From positions 1 to 64,000 of the forward strand of contig DATIQN010000062.1 in assembly GCA_035470785.1 (NCBI GenBank): DNA of 64,000 bases, given 5' to 3'. This DNA comes from Croceibacterium_B sp035470785 (lineage in GTDB: Bacteria > Pseudomonadota > Alphaproteobacteria > Sphingomonadales > Sphingomonadaceae). Shown one piece after another: positions 42,738 through 51,084 of this stretch. Made by a program: the position numbers and the translations under genes. Within the stretch, counting starts at the first letter, position 1. The number at the start of each line of letters is the position of its first letter. The notes under the pieces were generated by a model, which was not told the origin of the DNA, did not search any database, and saw nothing but the letters and a program-made list of their open reading frames with translations.

Positions 42738-43250
42738 TCAACTGCCGAAGATGCCGAGCGTGAAGCCGATCGCGCGGCCGAAGAACACCACAGCCAGCCA
42801 GAGGATGATCGACAGTGCCGCGGCGACCTTGACCGCCACCGGCATCGTCGCGTCGCGGTCCCAGTGCTCGACCGTGCGCCAAGTCATGAAGTGGAAGTAC
42901 ATCATGTTGAGCCCGGCGAGCGCCATCGTCGCCATTTTCAGCAAGAAATACGGGTTGTGCATGTAGTCCGGCGCCTTGCTGATCCACAGCAAGGTCCCGG
43001 TGATGCCCGCACCGACGAACGCGCCCCAGGTCCACGGCAGCGTTTCCTTGGCGATCGCGGTGACGGCGTACTTGTTCGAAGTCCAGCCGAGCATGCGCAG
43101 GTCGACCACGAAGACCGTGCCGAGCACCGTCACCAGGCAGATGACGTGAATCGTCTCGAGGGTAGGGAAGGCCCAGGTCGCTTCGGCGATGTACGTGCCG
43201 AGGGTCGTCGTCTGGATCTTTTCCCAGAGGGTTGTTGCTTCAGGATTCAT
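42738..43250 (-). CDS. DUF6644-like four-to-five-helix membrane protein, copy 1
   Basis: The protein has 170 residues. The segment FPTLETIHVICLVTVLGTVF followed by VVDLRMLG (residues 28-55) is the DUF6644 hallmark as I recall it. Helices follow near 75-92, 103-122 and 138-168. His35 lies in the helix after Pro29 and His120 in a later helix (MMYFHFMTW). The paralogue at 43263 has the same two His, also 85 residues apart, so both may be haem b ligands (inference). The gene is 12 bases downstream of its paralogue and transcribed with it. It is convergent with the haem-PQQ dehydrogenase gene. Confidence 0.72.
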   Translation of the reverse strand: MNPEATTLWEKIQTTTLGTYIAEATWAFPTLETIHVICLVTVLGTVFVVDLRMLGWTSNKYAVTAIAKETLPWTWGAFVGAGITGTLLWISKAPDYMHNPYFLLKMATMALAGLNMMYFHFMTWRTVEHWDRDATMPVAVKVAAALSIILWLAVVFFGRAIGFTLGIFGS

Positions 43251-43262
43251 CGAAAATTCCCC

Positions 43263-43790
43263 TTAGACCGGCGCGTAAGCGATCCAGCGACCGCACAGCA
43301 TGATGACGCACCACAGGACGATGATGAGGAGGGCGGCGGTCTTGATGACCGGACCCGCCGTTCCCCCGGCCGCAAGGCGGCGCATCACCCGGCGGTGGAA
43401 CCACAGGCTGACTAGCACCGCGACCACAACGAGCGGCATCTTTATCCAGAAGACCGGGTTGACCAGTTCGCGCACCGGCTCGGCGATGGTCATGCCGATG
43501 CCGGTAATCAGCAGCACCACCAGCGACCACCAGATCCAGCGGACATAGCGGCGCTCGGTCTCGGCCATCGTGCGATCGGTCCCGGCGAGCCGGAAGATCC
43601 GCAGGTTGACCATCAGGATGGCTCCGAACGCCGACGAAATCGCCAGGATATGGAAGCACTGCATGATCGGAATCGCCCAGAAATGGGTGTCCAGCCACAG
43701 GCTGAGTTTCCAGTCCGAGATCGCTAACGAGGTGTTGTTGACCCACGTCGTGCGCAGCCATTCGGTGAAGCTGTATAACAAGTCGCCCAT
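43263..43790 (-). CDS. DUF6644-like membrane protein, copy 2
   Basis: The protein has 175 residues. PIMQCFHILAISSAFGAILM followed by VNLRIFRLAG (residues 41-70) aligns with residues 29-58 of its paralogue. His47 and His132 are 85 residues apart, the same spacing as His35 and His120 there; KMPLVVVAVLVSLWFHRR aligns with the KMATMALAGL helix. Four to five membrane helices are predicted by eye. A role in passing electrons between periplasmic cytochromes and quinone is possible but unproved. A 10-bp inverted repeat lies 90 bases upstream. Confidence 0.7.
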   Translation of the reverse strand: MGDLLYSFTEWLRTTWVNNTSLAISDWKLSLWLDTHFWAIPIMQCFHILAISSAFGAILMVNLRIFRLAGTDRTMAETERRYVRWIWWSLVVLLITGIGMTIAEPVRELVNPVFWIKMPLVVVAVLVSLWFHRRVMRRLAAGGTAGPVIKTAALLIIVLWCVIMLCGRWIAYAPV

Positions 43791-43879
43791 CAGATACTCT
43801 CTTCCCCTGTCCCTCGCCGACTTTCGCCGGTCAGCTGGAGACCGTGACCAAAAACGGCAGCCCTGCCGAGTTAATTACC

Positions 43880-43906
43880 GTAACCGCTGCGAGTAACAGC
43901 GGTTAC
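43880..43906. promoter_or_regulatory. candidate operator upstream of the DUF6644 operon
   Basis: GTAACCGCTG at 43880-43889 is repeated in inverse at 43897-43906 with a 7-base spacer. It lies about 90 bases before the start at 43790 in a 251-base gap that holds no gene. It may be a repressor or activator site or an mRNA hairpin. Confidence 0.5.
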
Positions 43907-44041
43907 AGCCGATACTCGGTCGCGAAACGCGCTAGCTGCGGAAATCGCCCCCGCCAAGCCCTAAATTGACAATGTCCGGTTTGCAAACGCAACGATTGCA
44001 TTGGCCATGGTCAATCGGTTCGTGTCGATTTCGACCCCGCG

Positions 44042-45070
44042 TTACTTCTTCGCAACGGCAGCGTCGCGCGCGGCGACCGCCGCTGCGCGCTGTGCCGCGA
44101 ACGCCGGATTGGTTGCCTTGATATAGGCGGTGATCAGCGTGTTGCCTTCGTGGCAGGCGTATTCGAAGCTCCTGTACTTGTCGTTGCGGGTCCACGGGTA
44201 CGAGATCGTGAACGGTGCCGTGAGCACGACCGGATCCTCCACTCGCGCTTCATACTGGATCGTGTTCGGGCCGGTCGGCGTGAAGCGTTCGGTGATATGC
44301 AGCGCCGTGCTCGTCGGCACGGGTTCGTTGCTCGGGCCGACGATGACCATCGGCGATTCGCCGTTGAAGTTGGTCGTTTCGACAACCAGCGTCTGGCCTT
44401 CCCAATGGCCGCGCGAATCGCCGAGCCAGGTCTTTATTCCCCCTGGCAACGTCCCGCGGCCGTCGAGCGGGATGATCCGCGTCTCGTGAATCAGCTCGAG
44501 GTGAAGCACGACGTAGCCCGGCGCCTGGAAGATCTGCACGCCGTTGTTGTACGGAAACGGAATCATCGAGGCGGGCATGCCGCGGGTGATGCAGCGATCG
44601 AGCGAATTGAAGTCCTTGGTGCTCGAAAACAGGTCGTTGTCCCAGCTAGAATGCATCGCCTTGGCCATGGCTGATCCTTGCGCAGTCAGCGGCGGGATTC
44701 GGCCGTTCGCCGGCTGCATGATCAGCGAGGTCTGCTTGAGCACGGTGCCGTATTCGAACCAGTGGCCGCCGCCGAGCTTGTTCTCCTGATCCTCCTTGTC
44801 GGCACTTTCCCCGCGCGCCTGCGCGGCCTTGAGCGCGGCCGCATATTCCGCGTCGGTCAGCCACGCCTGGTTACCGTACTTCGGGTCGCGCTGCATGCGG
44901 GTATTGCCGACTTCGAGCGGCCACATCCCGCGCAAGTCGGGGTCGCCCCACGCAGTGCGCGGCGCCTTGTAGACAGTCGTTGGCGAGGCCGACTTCGCGC
45001 CAACCGGCAGGGCGATAACGAGCGAAAGTGCCGAAACAACGGCGGCGAAGCGAGCAATGTTGCCGGTCAT
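44042..45070 (-). CDS. exported family protein of unknown function (WGEPD/DRC family), copy D
   Basis: The protein has 342 residues with a signal peptide ending PVGAK. It keeps WGDPDLRGMWPLE, DRCITRGMPASM, YNNGVQIFQAPG, ELIHETRIIP, WLGDSRGHWEGQTLVVETT, ERFTPTGPNTIQYEA and FEYACHEGN. An Ala-rich tail ends in KK. It is transcribed alone, divergent from PQQ dehydrogenase copy 4 across a 138-base region, so it is the only copy not on the same strand as its PQQ partner. Confidence 0.75.
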   Translation of the reverse strand: MTGNIARFAAVVSALSLVIALPVGAKSASPTTVYKAPRTAWGDPDLRGMWPLEVGNTRMQRDPKYGNQAWLTDAEYAAALKAAQARGESADKEDQENKLGGGHWFEYGTVLKQTSLIMQPANGRIPPLTAQGSAMAKAMHSSWDNDLFSSTKDFNSLDRCITRGMPASMIPFPYNNGVQIFQAPGYVVLHLELIHETRIIPLDGRGTLPGGIKTWLGDSRGHWEGQTLVVETTNFNGESPMVIVGPSNEPVPTSTALHITERFTPTGPNTIQYEARVEDPVVLTAPFTISYPWTRNDKYRSFEYACHEGNTLITAYIKATNPAFAAQRAAAVAARDAAVAKK

Positions 45071-45100
45071 GGCCTTCTCCCAACCGGAATATGGCTACCG

Positions 45101-45187
45101 CAGGCGACAAACCGTTGTCAAAGCCGCCGATCCTGCCTAAACAGGACAAAGTCAATCGGACGCGGCGACAAGCCCGCGTGTCGCCTG
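45101..45187. promoter_or_regulatory. divergent promoter region with long-spaced inverted repeat
   Basis: CAGGCGACA at 45101-45109 recurs inverted at 45179-45187, flanking the middle of the gap between the divergent genes. A smaller TCCTG/CAGGA repeat lies at 45131-45146. Paired operators with looping are possible. Confidence 0.4.
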
Positions 45188-45208
45188 AAACGAACAGAGG
45201 GGATCTGA

Positions 45209-47131
45209 ATGCGCGGGGCACGACGCCTGGGAATGGCGGCATTGTTGGCTTTTGCGGCCCCCGTGGCCGTCGTGGCGCAGGATGCGTCGCCTGCCGGGGA
45301 CTGGCGCACGATCAACCGCGATCTCGCCGCGACTCGCTTCTCTCCGCTGGACGAGATCAACAAATCCAACGTCGGCCAACTCGCCCTCAAGTGGTCGTAC
45401 CCGATGAAGGGGTTCAACACCGCGCCGCCGCTTGTCGTCGACGGCACAATGTATTTCCCGGTCGCCAACCGGATCGTCGCGCTCGACGCCGATACCGGCA
45501 AGGAGCTGTGGGTCTACGAAGCGCCCAAGCGGCCCGACGCGGGTCCGGGCAGCGGCGGTGGCGGCGGCGGATTCTCGGCCCGCGGCCTCGGTTACTGGCC
45601 GGGTGATGGAACGCTCGCCCCGCGCCTGCTGGTGATTGCCGGCCCTCGCCTGGTGGCGATCGACGTGAAGACCGGCAGGCCGGCCGCTGGCTTCGGTATC
45701 GACGGCTCGGTGGCCATTGATCCCTCGTATGGCGGCACGCCGACGATCTTCAAGAACGTCGCGATCATCGGCGCGGCGACGCTGGAGAACCCGATCGGGG
45801 TTTCCGGCGATCCGCGCGCCTATGACGTGCGTACGGGCAAGATGCTGTGGAAGTTCCAGACGGTGCCGCACCCCGGTGAGCTTGGCGGCGATACCTGGGG
45901 CAGCGAAGGCTGGAAGGGCCGGTCGGGCACGAACCTGTGGGCCGCTGCCGTTCCGATCGACGCGGCGCGGGGCATCGCCTACTTGCCGATCGGCAACCCC
46001 GCCGCGAACTATTGGGGCGGCGATCGCCCAGGCGACAACCTGTTCGGCAACTCGATCGTCGCGGTCGATGCCCTCACCGGCAAGTACCTGTGGCACTTCC
46101 AGACCGTGCACCACGACCTGTGGGACACGGACATGCCCAACGGCGGCGTGCTGTTCAACGCCAAGCGCAACGGCAAGGTCGAGCCGGTGATCGCCCAAGT
46201 GCCGAAGTCGGGCCTGTTCTACGAGCTCGATCGCGTCACGGGGAAGCCCGCCTTGCCGGTCGAGGAGCGCCCGGTTCCCCGCGGCGATGTGCCCGGCGAA
46301 TGGTATAGCCCGACGCAGCCGTTCCCGAAGATCACCCCGCCGCTCGCGCGCATGTCTTTCGTCTACGACGACATGGTCACCGCCGAAGACACGACGCCCG
46401 AGCACGCCGCGGCTTGCCGCGCGATGTGGGACAAGGCGGGCGGCTATCGCAACGACGGCCCGTTCACCCCGTTCTACTTTCACGCCGACGGCACTCCGCC
46501 GCGCTCGACGATCCAGCTTCCTGGCGGCACCGGCGGCGTCAACTGGGGCGGCATGGCGGTGAACCCCAACACCGGCGTGGTTTACTCCAACATGTCGAAC
46601 ACCTCGCTGGTCGGCTGGGTGGAGCGCAAGAACACGACCAAGAGCTACAGCTTCGACGCCAACGACACCAACCAGCCGTACGACCGCGCGAGCGTCGACG
46701 GAAAGGGCCCGTTCTTCTCGTTCTCGGCGCCGATCTCGGGCAAGTACGATGAGAAGACCGGCCGCCCCGAGGGCCCGGTAGCGCCGTGCTACAAGCCGCC
46801 GTGGAACACCTTAACCGCAGTCGATGCCAACACCGGCAAGGTCAAATGGCAGGTGCCGCTGGGGATCAACGAAGCCCTGCCGCCAGGCAAGCAATTGGTC
46901 GGCAACGCCGGCAATGCTGGCCCGACCGTGACGGCGGGTGGCCTGGTCTTCGTCGGCGCAACCAACGACAAGCGCTTCCGCGCGTTTGATGCCGAGACCG
47001 GCAAACAGCTGTGGGAAGCCCAGCTCAGCAACAGCGCCAACGCCAATCCGATCAGCTATCGGGGCCGCAGCGGCAAGCAATACGTGGCGATCAACGCAGG
47101 CGGCACGATTGTCGCCTACGCGGTTCGCTGA
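45209..47131 (+). CDS. exported PQQ-dependent dehydrogenase, copy 4
   Basis: The protein has 640 residues with a signal peptide ending VVAQ. Propeller motifs: DWRTINRDLAATRFSPLDEI near residue 31, GLGYWPGDG near 130, SGTNLWAAAVPID near 240, DRPGDNLFGNSIVAVD near 272, HHDLWDTDMPNGGV near 301. A run of seven Gly with Ser (SGGGGGGGFS) lies near residue 115. Compared with copy 1, the Trp-Asp-Trp-Asp loop here reads WDTD. It has no haem site. GAGGGGAT precedes the ATG. Two exported genes follow on the same strand. Confidence 0.88.
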   Translation: MRGARRLGMAALLAFAAPVAVVAQDASPAGDWRTINRDLAATRFSPLDEINKSNVGQLALKWSYPMKGFNTAPPLVVDGTMYFPVANRIVALDADTGKELWVYEAPKRPDAGPGSGGGGGGFSARGLGYWPGDGTLAPRLLVIAGPRLVAIDVKTGRPAAGFGIDGSVAIDPSYGGTPTIFKNVAIIGAATLENPIGVSGDPRAYDVRTGKMLWKFQTVPHPGELGGDTWGSEGWKGRSGTNLWAAAVPIDAARGIAYLPIGNPAANYWGGDRPGDNLFGNSIVAVDALTGKYLWHFQTVHHDLWDTDMPNGGVLFNAKRNGKVEPVIAQVPKSGLFYELDRVTGKPALPVEERPVPRGDVPGEWYSPTQPFPKITPPLARMSFVYDDMVTAEDTTPEHAAACRAMWDKAGGYRNDGPFTPFYFHADGTPPRSTIQLPGGTGGVNWGGMAVNPNTGVVYSNMSNTSLVGWVERKNTTKSYSFDANDTNQPYDRASVDGKGPFFSFSAPISGKYDEKTGRPEGPVAPCYKPPWNTLTAVDANTGKVKWQVPLGINEALPPGKQLVGNAGNAGPTVTAGGLVFVGATNDKRFRAFDAETGKQLWEAQLSNSANANPISYRGRSGKQYVAINAGGTIVAYAVR

Positions 47132-47168
47132 TAGGAAAACATCCGGTTCAGAAAGAGGGAATTTTGGG

Positions 47169-48050
47169 ATGGGAAAATTCGGTAAACTGGCGGTGGCCGC
47201 GGTTCTGATCGCCGGGACGAGCGTGATAGCGCAACAAGCCTCCGCGAAGACCGTTACGAAGGCTCCGGCCAGGGCTTCGACGATGGCCCCGGCGACCATC
47301 GGCGGGCACCCGAACATCAACGGTGTGTGGCAAGCGCTGAGCGGCGCCGACTTCGGCCTCGAGCCGCACTCGGCACAGACCGCGCCGGCCCCGCAGACCG
47401 AGCGCGAGATGGGCGCGATCGCAGCCATTCCGGCGAGCCTCGGCGTGGTTGAAGGCGGCATGATCCCGTATCTCCCCGACGCGAAGAAGGTCCGCGACGA
47501 AAACGCCAAGGCCGGTCCGATGAAGGACCCCGAGGCCAACTGCTACCTGCCGGGCATTCCGCGCGCGACTTACGTCACCAACATGCCGTTCCAGATCATC
47601 CAGGGCGGCGGCGACATCCTGATGGCTTACGAATATGATTCGGCGAACCGCGTCATCGCGATGGGCCCGGTCGGCATTCCGCCTATCGATACCTGGATGG
47701 GCACGTCGTACGGCAAGTGGGAAGGCAACACCCTGGTGATCACCACGCTCGCCCAGAACGGCGAGACCTGGCTCGACCGCACTGGCGATTACCTGACCAA
47801 CAGCGCCACCGTGACCGAGCGGTTCACGCTGAAGGACAAGGACCACATGAATTACGAGGTCGAGATCCAGGATCCAGCCGTTTACTCGCGTCCGTGGAAG
47901 ATCAGCATGCCGCTGTACCGCCGCGTCGAGCCGAACGCCCAGATCCTCGAGTTCAAGTGCGTCCCGTTCGCCGAGATGCACCTTTACGGCGACCTCTACG
48001 ATACGATGGATGCGGCGGCGAAAGCCCGTCTCGGCCTCGACAAGAAATGA
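47169..48050 (+). CDS. exported family protein (divergent member of the WGEPD/DRC family), copy E
   Basis: The protein has 293 residues with a signal peptide ending ASAK. The pattern is relaxed: HPNINGVWQ replaces WGEPDLxGxW, NCYLPGIPRATY replaces DRCxTRGxPASM, YDSANRVIAM replaces the HExRIIP strand, WMGTSYGKWEGNTLVITT keeps the W-x-G-x-S-x-G-x-W loop, then VTERFTLKDKDHMNYEV, and the second Cys is in LEFKCVPF. Thus the two Cys and the loop are the constant features. It is 37 bases after PQQ copy 4. Confidence 0.68.
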   Translation: MGKFGKLAVAAVLIAGTSVIAQQASAKTVTKAPARASTMAPATIGGHPNINGVWQALSGADFGLEPHSAQTAPAPQTEREMGAIAAIPASLGVVEGGMIPYLPDAKKVRDENAKAGPMKDPEANCYLPGIPRATYVTNMPFQIIQGGGDILMAYEYDSANRVIAMGPVGIPPIDTWMGTSYGKWEGNTLVITTLAQNGETWLDRTGDYLTNSATVTERFTLKDKDHMNYEVEIQDPAVYSRPWKISMPLYRRVEPNAQILEFKCVPFAEMHLYGDLYDTMDAAAKARLGLDKK

Positions 48051-48101
48051 GGGATGCAACTCTCACCGATTTGACCTGATTCACGAAGGAGTACGAAGAC
48101 A

Positions 48102-48518
48102 ATGCGTATCAAGACCTGGCACAAAGCCGCCATCGGCGCCGTGCTGGCTGTGAGCACGGCGGGCGCCGCTTTGGCCCACCACTCGTTCGCGGCCGAGTTC
48201 GACCGCGACAAGCCGGTCAAGCTGCAAGGCGAGGTGGTCAAGTTCGAGTGGGTCAACCCCCACTCATGGATCCACATCAAGACGGCCGACGGCAAGGTCT
48301 GGCGCGTCGAAGGCGGCGCCCCGAGCGCGCTGCTCCGCCGCGGCTGGAACAGAAACTCGCTGCCCGCCGGCACCAAGATCATCGTCCAGGCCTTCCAGGC
48401 CCGCGACGGCGATACCCGTGCCAGCGCCGCCGAGATCAGCTTCCCCGACGGTCGCCAGCTCTCGCTCGGCAACCCGACGACCGAAGCCGTCGAAGCCGCC
48501 GCCAAGCGCGCGCAGTAA
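48102..48518 (+). CDS. DUF6152 family exported protein
   Basis: The protein has 138 residues with a signal peptide. The mature part begins with HHSFAAEFDRDKPVKLQGEV, the family's opening, then FEWVNPHSWIHIKTADG, RGWNRNSLPAGTKIIVQAF and a small beta-rich end. The His pair plus NPHSW His could bind metal, which is inference. It is the third gene after PQQ copy 4, 51 bases after copy E. Function unknown. Confidence 0.82.
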   Translation: MRIKTWHKAAIGAVLAVSTAGAALAHHSFAAEFDRDKPVKLQGEVVKFEWVNPHSWIHIKTADGKVWRVEGGAPSALLRRGWNRNSLPAGTKIIVQAFQARDGDTRASAAEISFPDGRQLSLGNPTTEAVEAAAKRAQ

Positions 48519-48741
48519 TTCGGGCGCCCGCCTGCGGGCGGGCGACCGTTTGACGACACGTGGATGCCGTGGCCCGAGCGGTCGCGGCATCTGCTTGTCG
48601 GCCCGGCCGATTTCGCCGTCGCGCGCTGTATCGTTGCGCGCGGAATGCAAGACTCGACACACTCGCTCGGCTAGTCTTTAGCCCAAGCGAATCGCCCCGC
48701 CGGTCGGGGCCCCCAGAGAGAAAACGACAGGGAGCTTTTAA

Positions 48742-49620
48742 ATGCCGCTGGTCAACATGAAGCCGTTGCTGCGCGACGCGATGGATAACGGCTATGCCGT
48801 CGCCGCCTTCAACCTGGTCGACTACGGCACTACCAAGGCGATGGTCAAAGCCGCCGAAGAGCTCAACGCCCCGGTGATCTGCCAGACCAGCACCAAGACC
48901 ATCCAGTACTGGAGCCACGAGGAAATCGTTTCCTGGGTGCGCACCGTGGCCGAAGATTCGCCGGTGCCCGTGGTGCTTCACCTCGATCACTGCAAGGATC
49001 TCGCCATGATCGAAGCCTGCGCCAAGGCCGGCTGGACCTCGATCATGATCGATGCTTCCGAATTGCCGTTCGAGGAGAACCTCGAGATGAGCAAGCGCGT
49101 GCGCGAGATCGCCGAGAAGTACGGCGTAGGCATGGAAGCCGAATTGGGCCAGATCATGGGCGTAGAGGACGACATGGTCGTCCACGCCGACGATTCGGTG
49201 CTGACCGACCCGGAAGACGCCAAGCGCTTCTGCGATGCGCTCGACCTCAGCGCCTTCGCTTGCGCCGTGGGTACCGCGCACGGTTTCTACCACGGCGATC
49301 CGGTGGTCGATTTCGACCGCATCAAGCGGATCAATGAGCTGACCCATACGCCGATGGCGCTGCACGGCGGTACCGGGCTTTCCGACGAGACTTTCGCCAA
49401 GGCGATCGCCCGCGGCGCGGCCAAGGTGAACATCTCGACTAATCTCAAGCACGTCTTCGTCGAGAGCTTTGTCGATTACCACACCGCCAAGCCGAAGGAC
49501 TTCGAACCGCTGCGGCTGATCGACGCGCAGTACCAGGCCTGCAAGACGATGTTCTCGGGCTTCATCGAGAAGTTCGGCGGCAAGGATCGCGCTCCCGCCT
49601 ACCTCGCCAAGGCCGCCTGA
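48742..49620 (+). CDS. class II (zinc) ketose-bisphosphate aldolase
   Basis: The protein has 292 residues. The class II aldolase motifs are visible: HLDH at residues 80-83 (catalytic Asp82 and zinc His83), the zinc Glu in MEAELGQIMG, a zinc His in AVGTAHGFYHGDP, and the zinc His in MALHGGTGL, followed by KVNISTNLK. It cleaves or condenses a ketose bisphosphate to dihydroxyacetone phosphate and an aldehyde. It is followed by a HAD phosphatase and DhaL/DhaK, so its substrate may not be fructose-1,6-bisphosphate. It heads a four-gene operon ending at the terminator after 52080. Confidence 0.88.
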   Translation: MPLVNMKPLLRDAMDNGYAVAAFNLVDYGTTKAMVKAAEELNAPVICQTSTKTIQYWSHEEIVSWVRTVAEDSPVPVVLHLDHCKDLAMIEACAKAGWTSIMIDASELPFEENLEMSKRVREIAEKYGVGMEAELGQIMGVEDDMVVHADDSVLTDPEDAKRFCDALDLSAFACAVGTAHGFYHGDPVVDFDRIKRINELTHTPMALHGGTGLSDETFAKAIARGAAKVNISTNLKHVFVESFVDYHTAKPKDFEPLRLIDAQYQACKTMFSGFIEKFGGKDRAPAYLAKAA

Positions 49621-49637
49621 GGACGCGGGCTGGACGA

Positions 49638-50369
49638 ATGCTCAAGGCGATCATCTTCGACTGCGACGGCGTGCTGGTCGACACCGAGCGCGACGGCCAC
49701 CGGGTCGGCTTCAACCGCGCGTTCAAGGAGTTCGGCATCGACGCCGAATGGGACGTGCCGCTCTACGGCAAGCTTCTCCAGGTCGCCGGCGGCAAGGAGC
49801 GGATGCGGGCTTATTTCGACGAATACGGCTGGCCTGAGTCCGCCGCATCCGACGAGGTGAAGGACGCCCTGATCAAGGATCTGCACAAGGCCAAGACCGA
49901 AATCACCGCGGGGCTAGTGGCCGAAGGCGGCCTTCCGCTGCGCCCGGGCATCGTCCGCATCGTCGACGAAGCCATCGCGGCGGGTGTGACGCTCGGTGTG
50001 TGCACCACCTCTAACCCGCTGTTCATCGACGCGGTGCTCGACCTGTTTGGTCCAGCCCGGAAGGCGAAGTTCGCCTTCGTCCACGCCGGCGACTGCGTGA
50101 TGCGCAAGAAACCCGATCCCGAGATCTACGAACTCGCCAAGGTTTCTCTGAAGCTGCCGGTCGAGCAATGCGTGGTGATCGAGGACAGCCGCAACGGCCT
50201 TCTCGCCGCCAAGGGCGCCGGACTGCCGTGCCTGATCACCACCAGCACTTACACGGTGGACGAGGATTTCAGCGAAGCCGACCGGGTCGTCCCCGAGCTC
50301 GGCGACGCGCCTAACATCAACGTGACGCTCGCCGACCTGGGCGAGCTGGCCGCCGAATTCGCGGCCTGA
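49638..50369 (+). CDS. HAD-superfamily sugar phosphatase or phosphomutase (CbbY-like)
   Basis: The protein has 243 residues. HAD motif I is IFDCDGVLVDTE at residues 6-17 (nucleophile Asp8, acid Asp10), motif II is in TLGVCTTSN, the Lys is in RKKPDPEIYELA and motif III is VIEDSRNGLLAA. The cap is inserted after motif I, as in the CbbY/beta-phosphoglucomutase group. It could remove a phosphate from an intermediate of the aldolase-kinase pathway. It lies 17 bases after the aldolase gene and 12 before dhaL. Confidence 0.85.
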   Translation: MLKAIIFDCDGVLVDTERDGHRVGFNRAFKEFGIDAEWDVPLYGKLLQVAGGKERMRAYFDEYGWPESAASDEVKDALIKDLHKAKTEITAGLVAEGGLPLRPGIVRIVDEAIAAGVTLGVCTTSNPLFIDAVLDLFGPARKAKFAFVHAGDCVMRKKPDPEIYELAKVSLKLPVEQCVVIEDSRNGLLAAKGAGLPCLITTSTYTVDEDFSEADRVVPELGDAPNINVTLADLGELAAEFAA

Positions 50370-50381
50370 GGAGAGGAAAGA

Positions 50382-51056
50382 ATGGCCGAGATTTCGCAAG
50401 GAGCGATCGAGCAGGCGATCAAGACCACTTGCGCCACGGTGCTCAGGAACGAGCACTATTTCGCGGACCTCGACGGTCTCGCCGGCGACGGCGACTTCGG
50501 CACCTCGCTCGCCACCGGCTTCCGGCAGATCGAGAAGGAATGGGACGAAATTCCCAAGAGCGACATCGGCGCGATGCTGCTCAAGATCTCGATGATCGTC
50601 TCCAAGCACGTCGGCGGCAGCTCGGGTCCGATTTGGGGCACCGGCTTCATGAAGGCGGCAATGCTGACCCGCGGCAAGACGGAGATCGAATTGCAGGAGC
50701 TGGCCCAGATGCTCGGTTCGGCGATAGAGGGCATCCAGGCCCGCGGCGGCGCCCAGCTCGGCGACAAGACCCTGCTCGACGCGCTGATCCCGGTGCACAA
50801 AAAGCTCACGGCGCACGCGGCCGGCGGCGACACGGCGGCGGCGCTGAAGGACGCGGCCGAGGCCGCCGACAACGCGGTCGACGCGACCCGCCACCTCGTC
50901 GCCCATCGCGGCCGCGCGAGCCAGGTCGGCGAGCGCAGCGCCAATACCCCTGACCCGGGCATCGTCGCGATCGCCACGATCCTTCAGGACTGGTGCAAGC
51001 AGTGCGGCGTCGAGCGCACGCCGAGCGCACCCGAAGTCATCAAAGCTACCACCTGA
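50382..51056 (+). CDS. dhaL: dihydroxyacetone kinase, nucleotide-binding subunit DhaL
   Basis: The protein has 224 residues, an eight-helix DhaL domain. The Mg/nucleotide-binding Asp cluster is in ADLDGLAGDGDFGTSLATGF (residues 28-47) and the lid region is in GGSSGPIWGTGFMKAA. RGGAQLGDKTLLDALIP and HRGRASQVGERS are also characteristic. It supplies ATP or ADP for phosphorylation of the ketose held by DhaK. It precedes dhaK, the reverse of the common order. No DhaM (phosphotransferase) gene is present, which favours direct use of ATP. Confidence 0.9.
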   Translation: MAEISQGAIEQAIKTTCATVLRNEHYFADLDGLAGDGDFGTSLATGFRQIEKEWDEIPKSDIGAMLLKISMIVSKHVGGSSGPIWGTGFMKAAMLTRGKTEIELQELAQMLGSAIEGIQARGGAQLGDKTLLDALIPVHKKLTAHAAGGDTAAALKDAAEAADNAVDATRHLVAHRGRASQVGERSANTPDPGIVAIATILQDWCKQCGVERTPSAPEVIKATT

Positions 51057-51084
51057 TAATCACGCTTACGGAGAGGAAGAACCC

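Noticed and set aside
48524..48545. GC-rich hairpin after the DUF6152 gene as an intrinsic terminator
   Set aside because: The stem is short and the following bases are not a proper T-run; evidence is too weak.
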